DNA from: Rhodospirillaceae bacterium
Lineage (GTDB): Bacteria > Pseudomonadota > Alphaproteobacteria > Thalassobaculales > Thalassobaculaceae
Assembly: GCA_002690995.1 (NCBI GenBank)
Contig: NZGS01000124.1
Location: forward strand, 1 to 34,787
Direction: 5' to 3'
Length of the DNA: 34,787 nt
The translations under genes were made by a program, and so were the position numbers. Below, piece by piece: positions 28,598 to 34,787 of the stretch (the stretch's first letter is position 1; each line of letters begins with the position of its first letter). Under the pieces are notes generated by a model. It did not search any database and was not told the origin of the DNA. It worked only from the letters and a program-made list of their open reading frames with translations.

Positions 28598-30342
28598 GTA
28601 ATTTGACGCTCCTTCAAATAAACAACCTCGAAATAGAGTTCCCCAGTCGCAAATCAGTTTTAAGAGCTGTAGATAACGTTTCTCTCTGTCTCGAAAAGGG
28701 CGATATTCTGGGAATAGTTGGTGAATCTGGCGCGGGAAAATCAACTGTAGGCAACGCACTTATAGGTCTATTAGAACCACCTGGACAAATGACCAAAGGA
28801 GAAATTTTCCTTGATGGCAATCGTATAGACAATCTGTCAGATTCCGAAAAGCAGAAGATACGTGGTAAGGAGATTGGTATGATCTTCCAAGATCCACTAA
28901 CAAGTCTTAACCCTCTGCAAACAATTGAGAATCAGTTAGTCGAAACGATTAACTTGCATCTAGAGCTCGGGGAAAATGACGCACGACAAAGAGCGGTTGA
29001 ACTACTTGATCAAGTTGGCATTCCTGATCCCGATGTCCGCGTCAAACAATATCCACACCAGTTTTCTGGAGGAATGCGACAGCGAGTTGTCGTGGCATTG
29101 GCACTTTGTGCTGAACCTAACCTCATTATAGCAGATGAACCTACGACGGCTCTTGACGTATCGATACAAGCACAAATCCTTGATTTGATGAGAGGATTGT
29201 GCAAGCAAAAACAGGTTGGAATGGTTATTATCACACACGATATGGGAGTGATAGCAGACATTACGGATAGAGTTGCTGTCATGTATCGTGGACGTTTAGT
29301 AGAGCACGGAGCGACAGAAAAGATCCTTGGTAATCCTGACCATCCTTATACTCAAAGTTTAATCTCCGCCGTACCAAGACCCGATATAAAACTTATACGT
29401 TTTCCACAGGTCACGTACATAGAAGACGTGGCAGAAAAAAATACTGAATTCGATATAACCGAACACTGGCTTGGCAAGCCTCGCGAGTACGAAGCAGCGC
29501 CAGGTCCCCTCGTTGAGTTAAAAAATATCAGCATGCGCTTTACCACTAAGCCAGCTTTCCTGAGAAAGAATAGAATTTTCCTAGATGCGGTAAATAATGT
29601 TTCTTTAGATATCCATGAGGGGGAGGTATTTGGACTGGTAGGAGAGTCCGGATCAGGGAAATCAACTGTAGCAAGAATCATCTGCGGACTATATACGCCG
29701 GTTTCTGGCGCAATTAATTTTGCAGGTACAGAATTAACGGCGTTAAAAAAACAAAGCGATCTAGACCCGTTCCGCAAGCAAATGCAAATGATATTTCAAG
29801 ACCCATATTCAAGCTTAAACCCTCGCATGCGTGTACTTGATATAGTCGCAGAACCAATCCTTTTTCATCAGTTAGCTGAAACGCGACGCGAGGTTGAAAT
29901 CATAGTCAAAGATTTATTAGAACACGTCGGATTAGGCGCACAATCCGCAGTCAGGTATCCTCACGAATTTTCTGGTGGACAACGACAGCGCATTTCTATC
30001 GCCCGCGCATTAGCCACTAGACCAAGGTTTCTCATTTGTGACGAACCAACATCCGCACTTGATGTATCAATACAAGCCCAAATTCTCAATTTGTTAAAAG
30101 ACCTTCAAGAAGAACTCGGTCTGACAATGCTGTTTATAAGCCATGATTTACCTGTAATCCGGCAAATGTGTGATCGAGTGGGAGTTATGAAGGATGGATT
30201 TTTGTGCGAAATGAAAGAAACTGAAGTACTTTTTGAAAACCCAGAACATGAATATACACAGCATTTACTTAATCTCATGCCGCGCTTAGAGGGCTTATCG
30301 TTGGAAGGGCTCGATATGCAACCGCAACCAAATCAAAAGTAA
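28594..30342 (+). CDS. ABC transporter ATP-binding protein, fused DppD-DppF type (two nucleotide-binding domains)
   Basis: The 582-residue protein contains two complete ATPase domains in one chain. Domain 1 has Walker A GESGAGKS (43-50), signature FSGGMRQ (157-163), Walker B IIADE (178-182) and His215. Domain 2 has Walker A GESGSGKS (350-357), signature FSGGQRQ (from 459) and Walker B ICDE (481-484). Each domain ends in an oligopeptide-transporter tail (NPDHPYTQSL, NPEHEYTQHL). The two-in-one form is common for peptide and glutathione importers of the Dpp/Gsi type and supplies the energy for the two permeases upstream. It starts at GTG 28594, overlapping the DppC-type stop. The flavoprotein gene follows after 14 bases in the same operon. 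Confidence 0.95.
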   Translation: MSNLTLLQINNLEIEFPSRKSVLRAVDNVSLCLEKGDILGIVGESGAGKSTVGNALIGLLEPPGQMTKGEIFLDGNRIDNLSDSEKQKIRGKEIGMIFQDPLTSLNPLQTIENQLVETINLHLELGENDARQRAVELLDQVGIPDPDVRVKQYPHQFSGGMRQRVVVALALCAEPNLIIADEPTTALDVSIQAQILDLMRGLCKQKQVGMVIITHDMGVIADITDRVAVMYRGRLVEHGATEKILGNPDHPYTQSLISAVPRPDIKLIRFPQVTYIEDVAEKNTEFDITEHWLGKPREYEAAPGPLVELKNISMRFTTKPAFLRKNRIFLDAVNNVSLDIHEGEVFGLVGESGSGKSTVARIICGLYTPVSGAINFAGTELTALKKQSDLDPFRKQMQMIFQDPYSSLNPRMRVLDIVAEPILFHQLAETRREVEIIVKDLLEHVGLGAQSAVRYPHEFSGGQRQRISIARALATRPRFLICDEPTSALDVSIQAQILNLLKDLQEELGLTMLFISHDLPVIRQMCDRVGVMKDGFLCEMKETEVLFENPEHEYTQHLLNLMPRLEGLSLEGLDMQPQPNQK

Positions 30343-30356
30343 AGAAAGGAAGAAAA

Positions 30357-31844
30357 GTGACTTCTTACGACGTTGTTATAATTGGGGCTGGAAACGCAGC
30401 ATTAACGTCAGCACTTGCAGCTCGGGAAAATGGAGCCTCTGTTTTAATTCTAGAAAAAGCACCGGAACATGAAAAAGGGGGCAACTCCTATTTTACCGCC
30501 GGCGGCTTTCGTTTTTGCTATGACAATATAGAGGATGTAGCAACTGATGTTTTAACAGATCTTTCACAGGCAGAACGCGATCAGATCGTCCTACCAAAAC
30601 ACGACAGGCAAGTATTTTATGATGCTCTTATGAAAGTTACCAAGCATCAAGCAAATGAAGACATGGCGTGGCGATTAATCGATAACTCTAGACCAACTAT
30701 GGTTTGGCTGCGTAATCATGGCATTCGTTTTATACCAATGTTTGGCCGGCAGTCTTTTATGGTCGACGGGAAACACCATTTTTACGGCGGAGTAAACATC
30801 GAAGCAGTGGGCGGCGGCTCCGGTTTAGTCGAAGCCGAAATAAGGCGCGCGCTGCAGATTGGATGCGAAATACGATACGATACGGCGGCTACTCGCTTGA
30901 TCCAAGATAAAAATAAAAAAATCACGGGCCTGGAAATTTCAAGTCCCGATGGCATTGAGACGATAAATGCACGATCTATAGTGCTCGCGTGTGGTGGGTT
31001 CGAGTCTAACCCTGAAATGAGAGCAAGATATCTTGGCCCTGGCTGGGATCTTGCTCGGGTTCGAGGGACGCAACATAATATGGGCGACGGAATAAAGATG
31101 GCAATTGATGTAGGCGCCCGAGCATACGGAAATTGGTCTGGTTGTCACTCTGTCGGATGGGATATATCTGCACCAGAATACGGCGATTACGAAGTTCTTG
31201 ATAATTTCCAGAAGCATTCGTACCCATGGGGTATAATGGTGAATACAGATGGAAATAGATTTGTGGATGAAGGTGAGGATTTGCGTAATCATACCTACGT
31301 GAAATTTGGACGCGAAATAATGAAGCAGCCTAATCGCACCGCGATCCAAATCTTTGACCAGAAAACTATCCCGCTATTAAGAGATGAATACCGGATCCGT
31401 CAAGTCACAAAGGTTTCTGGAAACTCAATAGCAGAGTTAGCACAAGAATTAGAAATAAATGTATCTGCATTAACTAAAACAATTGACGAGTTTAATGCCG
31501 CTTGTAAACCCGGCAACTTTAATCCTTCAATTTTAGATGGTGTTGCGACAACGGGTTTAAATCCAAATAAAACAAATTGGGCATTACCAATAGACGAACC
31601 GCCCTTTGAGGCTTTCATTACAACAACTGGTGTCACATTTACCTTTGGCGGGCTGAAAGTAGACGACAAGGGCTCAGTTCTCGATAACAACGATAGATCG
31701 ATAAGTGGCCTATTCGCAGCTGGGGAACTGGTTGGTGGATTATTTTATGAAAACTATCCCGGCGGTAGTGGCCTAATGGCCGGGGCTGTTTATGGTAAAA
31801 TTGCTGGAGAGAATGCTGCCTCACATGCTATAGGTAATAGCTAA
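30357..31844 (+). CDS. FAD-dependent dehydrogenase, fumarate reductase/tricarballylate dehydrogenase (TcuA)-like
   Basis: The 495-residue flavoprotein has the dinucleotide-binding motif GAGNAAL (10-16), ending in a Glu at ILEKAP. It has a GGNS substrate/FAD segment and the C-terminal GGLKVDDKG, SGLFAAGELVGG and NYPGGSGLMAGAVYG blocks that close the FAD site in the succinate dehydrogenase/fumarate reductase flavoprotein family. N-terminal similarity points to the TcuA branch, which oxidises tricarballylate; 3-ketosteroid dehydrogenases are more distant alternatives. It starts at GTG 30357 behind AGGAAG and lies only 14 bases after the ABC ATPase. It may therefore oxidise the imported compound or a hydrolysis product. 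There is no signal peptide. The substrate is not established. Confidence 0.85.
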   Translation: MTSYDVVIIGAGNAALTSALAARENGASVLILEKAPEHEKGGNSYFTAGGFRFCYDNIEDVATDVLTDLSQAERDQIVLPKHDRQVFYDALMKVTKHQANEDMAWRLIDNSRPTMVWLRNHGIRFIPMFGRQSFMVDGKHHFYGGVNIEAVGGGSGLVEAEIRRALQIGCEIRYDTAATRLIQDKNKKITGLEISSPDGIETINARSIVLACGGFESNPEMRARYLGPGWDLARVRGTQHNMGDGIKMAIDVGARAYGNWSGCHSVGWDISAPEYGDYEVLDNFQKHSYPWGIMVNTDGNRFVDEGEDLRNHTYVKFGREIMKQPNRTAIQIFDQKTIPLLRDEYRIRQVTKVSGNSIAELAQELEINVSALTKTIDEFNAACKPGNFNPSILDGVATTGLNPNKTNWALPIDEPPFEAFITTTGVTFTFGGLKVDDKGSVLDNNDRSISGLFAAGELVGGLFYENYPGGSGLMAGAVYGKIAGENAASHAIGNS

Positions 31845-31908
31845 GACACCAGTCATTAAAGCTCAATTCGGGCTTTCCGGTATCGAAATATTCATGTCAA
31901 TCAGGCTT

Positions 31909-32074
31909 AACTTTTGATGACATTCTGCGGCTTTTTAAAGCAGATATTTAGTCAGCACGCAGATGATTTTGTCTTTATTATTTAAAAACAATGACTAAAA
32001 TGGAAAAATAAGGATTTTTGCGTCATATAAAAAATGTTATAATTGTGATTCGGTGGTATCAACTTTTGATGACA
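31909..32074 (+). repeat. Two copies of a 14-bp direct repeat flanking the proteorhodopsin promoter
   Basis: AACTTTTGATGACA occurs at 31909-31922 and again, identically, at 32061-32074. The first copy lies about 115 bases before the -10 box; the second lies just after the likely transcription start. In the second copy the preceding bases complete a palindrome, ATCAA-CTT-TTGAT (32059-32071). A shorter match, AACTTTTGAT, also occurs at 23478-23487 in front of the amidohydrolase gene. A regulator-binding site is a fair inference. Confidence 0.5.
32035..32043 (+). promoter_or_regulatory. Extended -10 promoter for proteorhodopsin
   Basis: TGTTATAAT (32035-32043) is a perfect extended -10 element (TGn + TATAAT). 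The -35 region (TTTTTG, 32015-32020, 17 bases away) is poor, as extended -10 promoters tolerate. Transcription would start near 32050 and give a leader of about 90 bases before the proteorhodopsin start. The second 14-bp repeat falls within this leader. Confidence 0.55.
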
Positions 32075-32136
32075 AAAACAGGCAAGGGTTAGAAGTGATA
32101 CTCAAATAATAGTCTCGTTTTATACCCGAGGAGTAA

Positions 32137-32850
32137 ATGAACATGGATAAATCATTAATGCTAAATCCAGCGGACTACGTAGGAGTTTCCTTCTGGATTA
32201 TCTCAGCTGCAATGGTAGCTGCGACCTATTTTTTCTACGTGGAACGTGACAGAGCAATAGGTAAATGGAAGACATCACTAACAGTAGCCGCAATGGTAAC
32301 AGGTATTGCTGCTATCCACTACTTCTATATGCGAGAAGTTTGGGTTGCTACAGGTGAGTCTCCGATAGTCTTTAGATATGTTGACTGGCTATTGACTGTT
32401 CCTCTGCAAATAGTTGAGTTTTATTTGATATTAGCCGCAGTTGCAGCGGTGGCGGCTGCTTTATTCTGGCGCCTCTTGATCGCTTCACTTGTGATGCTAA
32501 TCGCAGGATACTTGGGTGAAGTAGGTGGACAGGATGGGTCCGGCCTATGGATCTACTTTATCATTGGAATGGCCGGATGGTTATACATCCTGTACGAAAT
32601 TTTTGCCGGCGAGGCGAGCAAAATAAACGCTAGCGAGGGCACCAACGCCTCGAAAACTGCATTTAACGCTCTAAAATGGATCGTAACGGTTGGATGGGCA
32701 ATTTATCCAATAGGTTATGTTTGGGGCTACGCCGGAGGTGGAGATGCAGAAGCATTAAACATTATCTACAACCTAGCTGATTTTATTAATAAAATAGCCT
32801 TTGGTGTTGTGATCTGGGTGGCAGCAACTTCACCTGAATCAAATAAATAA
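32137..32850 (+). CDS. Proteorhodopsin, blue-tuned light-driven proton pump
   Basis: The 237-residue, seven-helix retinal protein has Asp83 (Schiff-base counterion/acceptor), Thr87 and Glu94 (proton donor) in the helix-3 block RYVDWLLTVPLQIVEF, and the retinal-binding Lys219 in DFINKIAFG. These correspond to Asp97, Thr101, Glu108 and Lys231 of the reference green proteorhodopsin. The D-T-E set means an outward proton pump. Gln91 stands at the tuning position (105 in the reference), so blue light absorption is expected, as in clear open-ocean water. His61, equivalent to His75, is kept. There is no N-terminal signal peptide, unlike the reference protein. GAGGAG (32128-32133) is three bases from ATG 32137 but nine from the in-frame ATG 32143, which may be the true start. 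crtE and crtI follow. Confidence 0.97.
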   Translation: MNMDKSLMLNPADYVGVSFWIISAAMVAATYFFYVERDRAIGKWKTSLTVAAMVTGIAAIHYFYMREVWVATGESPIVFRYVDWLLTVPLQIVEFYLILAAVAAVAAALFWRLLIASLVMLIAGYLGEVGGQDGSGLWIYFIIGMAGWLYILYEIFAGEASKINASEGTNASKTAFNALKWIVTVGWAIYPIGYVWGYAGGGDAEALNIIYNLADFINKIAFGVVIWVAATSPESNK

Positions 32851-32876
32851 CCAAAATTGGTTGTGACTTAGTAAAA

Positions 32877-32906
32877 GCGGGCGATAACTTCTAAAATATC
32901 GCCCGC
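32877..32906 (+). other. Perfect 10-bp stem-loop between proteorhodopsin and crtE
   Basis: GCGGGCGATA (32877-32886) and TATCGCCCGC (32897-32906) pair perfectly around a 10-base loop, 27 bases after the proteorhodopsin stop. No T-run follows on the plus strand, so it is not a standard terminator for this operon. The minus strand would read TTTT after the stem. It may protect the 3' end of the proteorhodopsin message or attenuate crt expression. Confidence 0.7.
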
Positions 32907-33011
32907 AAAACTAAAGGGTTACTTGCGATTAAAAAGCAACAAAAAGCTGAACTACTCACCGCTCCCGCCCTAAAATCTGACTCGGGTCAACTAGGACTCA
33001 TAAAAGAAGAA

Positions 33012-33971
33012 TTGAAGACAAAATTATTAGAGGTGCTTCCCCAAGAGGGGCATCCCTTATTAAGCGTAGCTAAAACTCATTTTGCAGAATTTGGTAAAAT
33101 GCTTAGAGGGACTACTAGCCTAACCATTTCAAATGCCGTTGGTCTTGAACACGACATTGGCTTAAACTGGGCTCTCGCGGTTGAATTAATGCATAACGCA
33201 TCGCTAGTACACGACGATGTTTGTGACGAAGATGATTTTCGTAGAGACCATCCTACCGTGTTTGCAATTCACGGAGCACCGCTCGCAATTTGTTTCGGCG
33301 ATTGGCTCGTAGCGAAAAGTTTTGAGTGTGCCACGTTAGCAGCCAAGGAATGTCGCGGCGAATCACTTACCGCAATAACACTTATTGCAAAAGTGATGTC
33401 AGAGTTATCCGCTGGACAAGCTAAGGAATTTACCGGAGAACCTATACTAGACTGGGAAAGTTACGACACTCTCGTCAGTAGCAAAACTGTACCTTTGCTC
33501 AGTGCTGCAGTGGAAGGTCCTATTCTGCTTTCAAATAAAACAGAATACTTCGAAACCGTAAGAAACTTCATCCATTCTCTCGGATTAGGCTATCAGATTT
33601 CAAATGATATTTCTGATGCGCTAGGTAAAGATGGTTCAAATAAACCATTCAGTGATCTCTATCGCGGCGCACCCAACGCGGTCTCTATAACATTTCGTGA
33701 CACACTAAAAAACGGCCATAGGTTGGAATTTGAAGAATGGGTGAGGAATAAGTTCCGATTGAACCATACCAACTGGCTAACAGAGATTAGACAGAACGGG
33801 GCGGTAGATATTTGTACACAACAATTACAACAATACATTGGTGCATGCCACCAGTATAAATCAAACCTCCCAGAAGAATTACAAAAAGCGCTGTCGCCGT
33901 TAGTATCTTATTTAGAGCAATCGGTTAAACAACAACTTTCATTAGCAAAAAATCTAAGCGAGAGTTCCTAA
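33012..33971 (+). CDS. crtE: Geranylgeranyl diphosphate synthase (polyprenyl synthetase family)
   Basis: CrtE makes the C20 precursor of phytoene, needed here for retinal. Counting from TTG 33012 the protein has 319 residues. It has GKMLRG (28-33) in the usual GK-x-x-RP position, the first Asp-rich motif D68-D-V-C-D72 followed by Arg-Arg, and SSKT (156-159). The second Asp motif reads N198-D-I-S-D202, with Asn in place of the first Asp. The start is uncertain: no ATG or GTG is in frame, and the frame stays open back to 32895. ATT 32928, with AGGG ten bases upstream, would add 28 reasonable-looking residues. It follows the hairpin after proteorhodopsin and precedes crtI by three bases. The family is sure; the start is not. 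Confidence 0.9.
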   Translation: MKTKLLEVLPQEGHPLLSVAKTHFAEFGKMLRGTTSLTISNAVGLEHDIGLNWALAVELMHNASLVHDDVCDEDDFRRDHPTVFAIHGAPLAICFGDWLVAKSFECATLAAKECRGESLTAITLIAKVMSELSAGQAKEFTGEPILDWESYDTLVSSKTVPLLSAAVEGPILLSNKTEYFETVRNFIHSLGLGYQISNDISDALGKDGSNKPFSDLYRGAPNAVSITFRDTLKNGHRLEFEEWVRNKFRLNHTNWLTEIRQNGAVDICTQQLQQYIGACHQYKSNLPEELQKALSPLVSYLEQSVKQQLSLAKNLSESS

Positions 33972-33974
33972 GTT

Positions 33975-34787
33975 TTGGTAGGTAAGCGATCGGTTAACAC
34001 TCTTGTTGTTGGAGGAGGTTTTGGCGGTATTGCTGCTGCCCTACGCTGCAAAGCTCTAGGCCATAACGTAACGCTCGTGGAACGGCTAGATAAATTAGGT
34101 GGTAGAGCTCAAGTACTTAAAATAGACGGTTACAAGCACGATATGGGCCCGACAGTTATTACTGCGCCATTTCTATTTCAAGAGCTTTTTCAGTTATTTG
34201 ATGAAAACCTCGATGATCATTTGAAGTTTGTTCCCGTTTCACCTTGGTATAGATTCGTTTTTCATAACGGAAAGGAATTTAATTATAGCGGGGACGAGAC
34301 GCAAATGGACGAGGAGATAGCAAAATTCTCGACCTCAGATGTCAAAAATTACAAAAGATTGCTACAGGCCTCTAAGAAAATATTTGATGTAGGCTTTTCG
34401 AAATTGGCTCATGTCCCATTTCTTACAGTCTGGTCAATGATGAAGCAAATCCCTCACTTGATTAGATTACGAGCAGATCGCACTGTAAGCCAATTTGTTA
34501 AGCATTATATCCAAAACCCACTTCTCCAAAGAGCCTTCTCAATCCACCCCCTACTCGTTGGTGGAAATCCATATTCAACGACGTCTATCTATTCGCTCAT
34601 TCATTATCTCGAAAAAAAATGGGGAATCTTTTTTTGCAAGGGGGGTACCGGAGAACTTGTTGAAAAATTAACCGAATTGATGGAGCGGCATGGAATAATA
34701 ATCAAATATAATACAGAGATAGAAAAGTTATCGGTCAGCGATAACAGAGTTACATGCGCTTACACCAAAACAAATGAAAAGATAAAA
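33975..34787 (+). CDS. crtI: Phytoene desaturase, 3'-truncated by window edge
   Basis: The first 271 codons are present and the frame is open to the last base. The FAD-binding Rossmann motif VVGGGFGGIAAAL is near residue 13. It is followed by VERLDKLGGRAQ, the DMGPTV block (about residue 58), and a GGTGELVEKL segment typical of bacterial CrtI. The enzyme desaturates phytoene to lycopene, the route to beta-carotene and then retinal for proteorhodopsin. The only usable start is TTG 33975, three bases after the crtE stop, so translation is probably coupled. The C-terminal FAD-closing motif lies outside the window. A 4,4'-diapophytoene desaturase-like activity cannot be excluded, but the crtE neighbour favours phytoene. 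Confidence 0.93.
   Translation, partial: MVGKRSVNTLVVGGGFGGIAAALRCKALGHNVTLVERLDKLGGRAQVLKIDGYKHDMGPTVITAPFLFQELFQLFDENLDDHLKFVPVSPWYRFVFHNGKEFNYSGDETQMDEEIAKFSTSDVKNYKRLLQASKKIFDVGFSKLAHVPFLTVWSMMKQIPHLIRLRADRTVSQFVKHYIQNPLLQRAFSIHPLLVGGNPYSTTSIYSLIHYLEKKWGIFFCKGGTGELVEKLTELMERHGIIIKYNTEIEKLSVSDNRVTCAYTKTNEKIK

Noticed and set aside
28216-28617. A 133-codon minus-strand ORF over the DppC-type permease
   Set aside because: It lies fully opposite a well-conserved transporter gene, is Arg/Thr-rich without motifs, and has no independent signal.
29352-29777. A 141-codon minus-strand ORF inside the fused ATPase
   Set aside because: It is antisense to the linker and second ATP-binding domain; the apparent protein is only the complement of conserved codons.
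30939-31349. A 136-codon minus-strand ORF over the flavoprotein
   Set aside because: It is antisense to conserved FAD-enzyme sequence and has no domain or start signal of its own.
31858-31876. AAAGCTC / GGGCTTT hairpin after the flavoprotein gene, as a terminator
   Set aside because: The stem is short with a G-U pair and only three T's; too weak to call.

Overview
This window looks like chromosome from a free-living marine bacterium, most likely an alphaproteobacterium. Three things support that: the gene order rlmE - guaB - rsmB, which is typical of that class; a blue-tuned proteorhodopsin followed by carotenoid genes; and AT-leaning, tightly packed genes for scavenging dissolved organic matter. 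A SAR116-like or related open-ocean lineage would fit, but the sequence alone does not settle the genus. I see no rRNA, tRNA, CRISPR array, insertion sequence or phage gene. Both outermost genes run off the window.

Layout. Bases 2-3969 hold the 3' part of a large alpha/beta-hydrolase-domain protein, a lone HlyD/EmrA-type membrane fusion protein and a divergent MFS exporter. Bases 4121-9474 are a four-gene catabolic operon: a 3-hydroxyisobutyrate-dehydrogenase-like enzyme, a small alpha/beta hydrolase, and the two subunits of an ATP-dependent hydantoinase/oxoprolinase-type enzyme. Bases 9503-14216, on the minus strand, are mainly housekeeping: rsmB, guaB and rlmE, plus an ACR3-type arsenite permease. 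Bases 14586-21803 are a second catabolic stretch: a phthalate-dioxygenase-like Rieske oxygenase paired with a glutamine-synthetase-like ligase, a TauD-type dioxygenase, a dienelactone-hydrolase-family enzyme, a CaiB-type CoA-transferase and a second, CntA/choline-monooxygenase-like Rieske oxygenase. purF (21938-23401) interrupts it as a core gene.

Bases 23530-31844 read as an uptake-and-degradation unit: an amidohydrolase, a complete dipeptide/oligopeptide-type ABC importer (binding protein, two permeases, fused double ATPase) and a tricarballylate-dehydrogenase-like flavoprotein. A strong intrinsic terminator sits between the binding protein and the permeases. Bases 32137-34787 are the light-harvesting end: proteorhodopsin, crtE (GGPP synthase) and the start of crtI (phytoene desaturase). 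The remaining retinal genes (crtB, crtY, blh) would be expected downstream.

The enzymes suggest a photoheterotroph that imports and breaks down amides, aromatic or heterocyclic compounds and quaternary amines, and supplements its energy with a light-driven proton pump. The points most worth following up are the Rieske/glutamine-synthetase pair, the hydantoinase operon with a GntR-type palindrome in front, and the regulatory architecture around proteorhodopsin: an extended -10 promoter, a 14-bp direct repeat, a perfect 10-bp hairpin before crtE, and crt genes without ATG starts.
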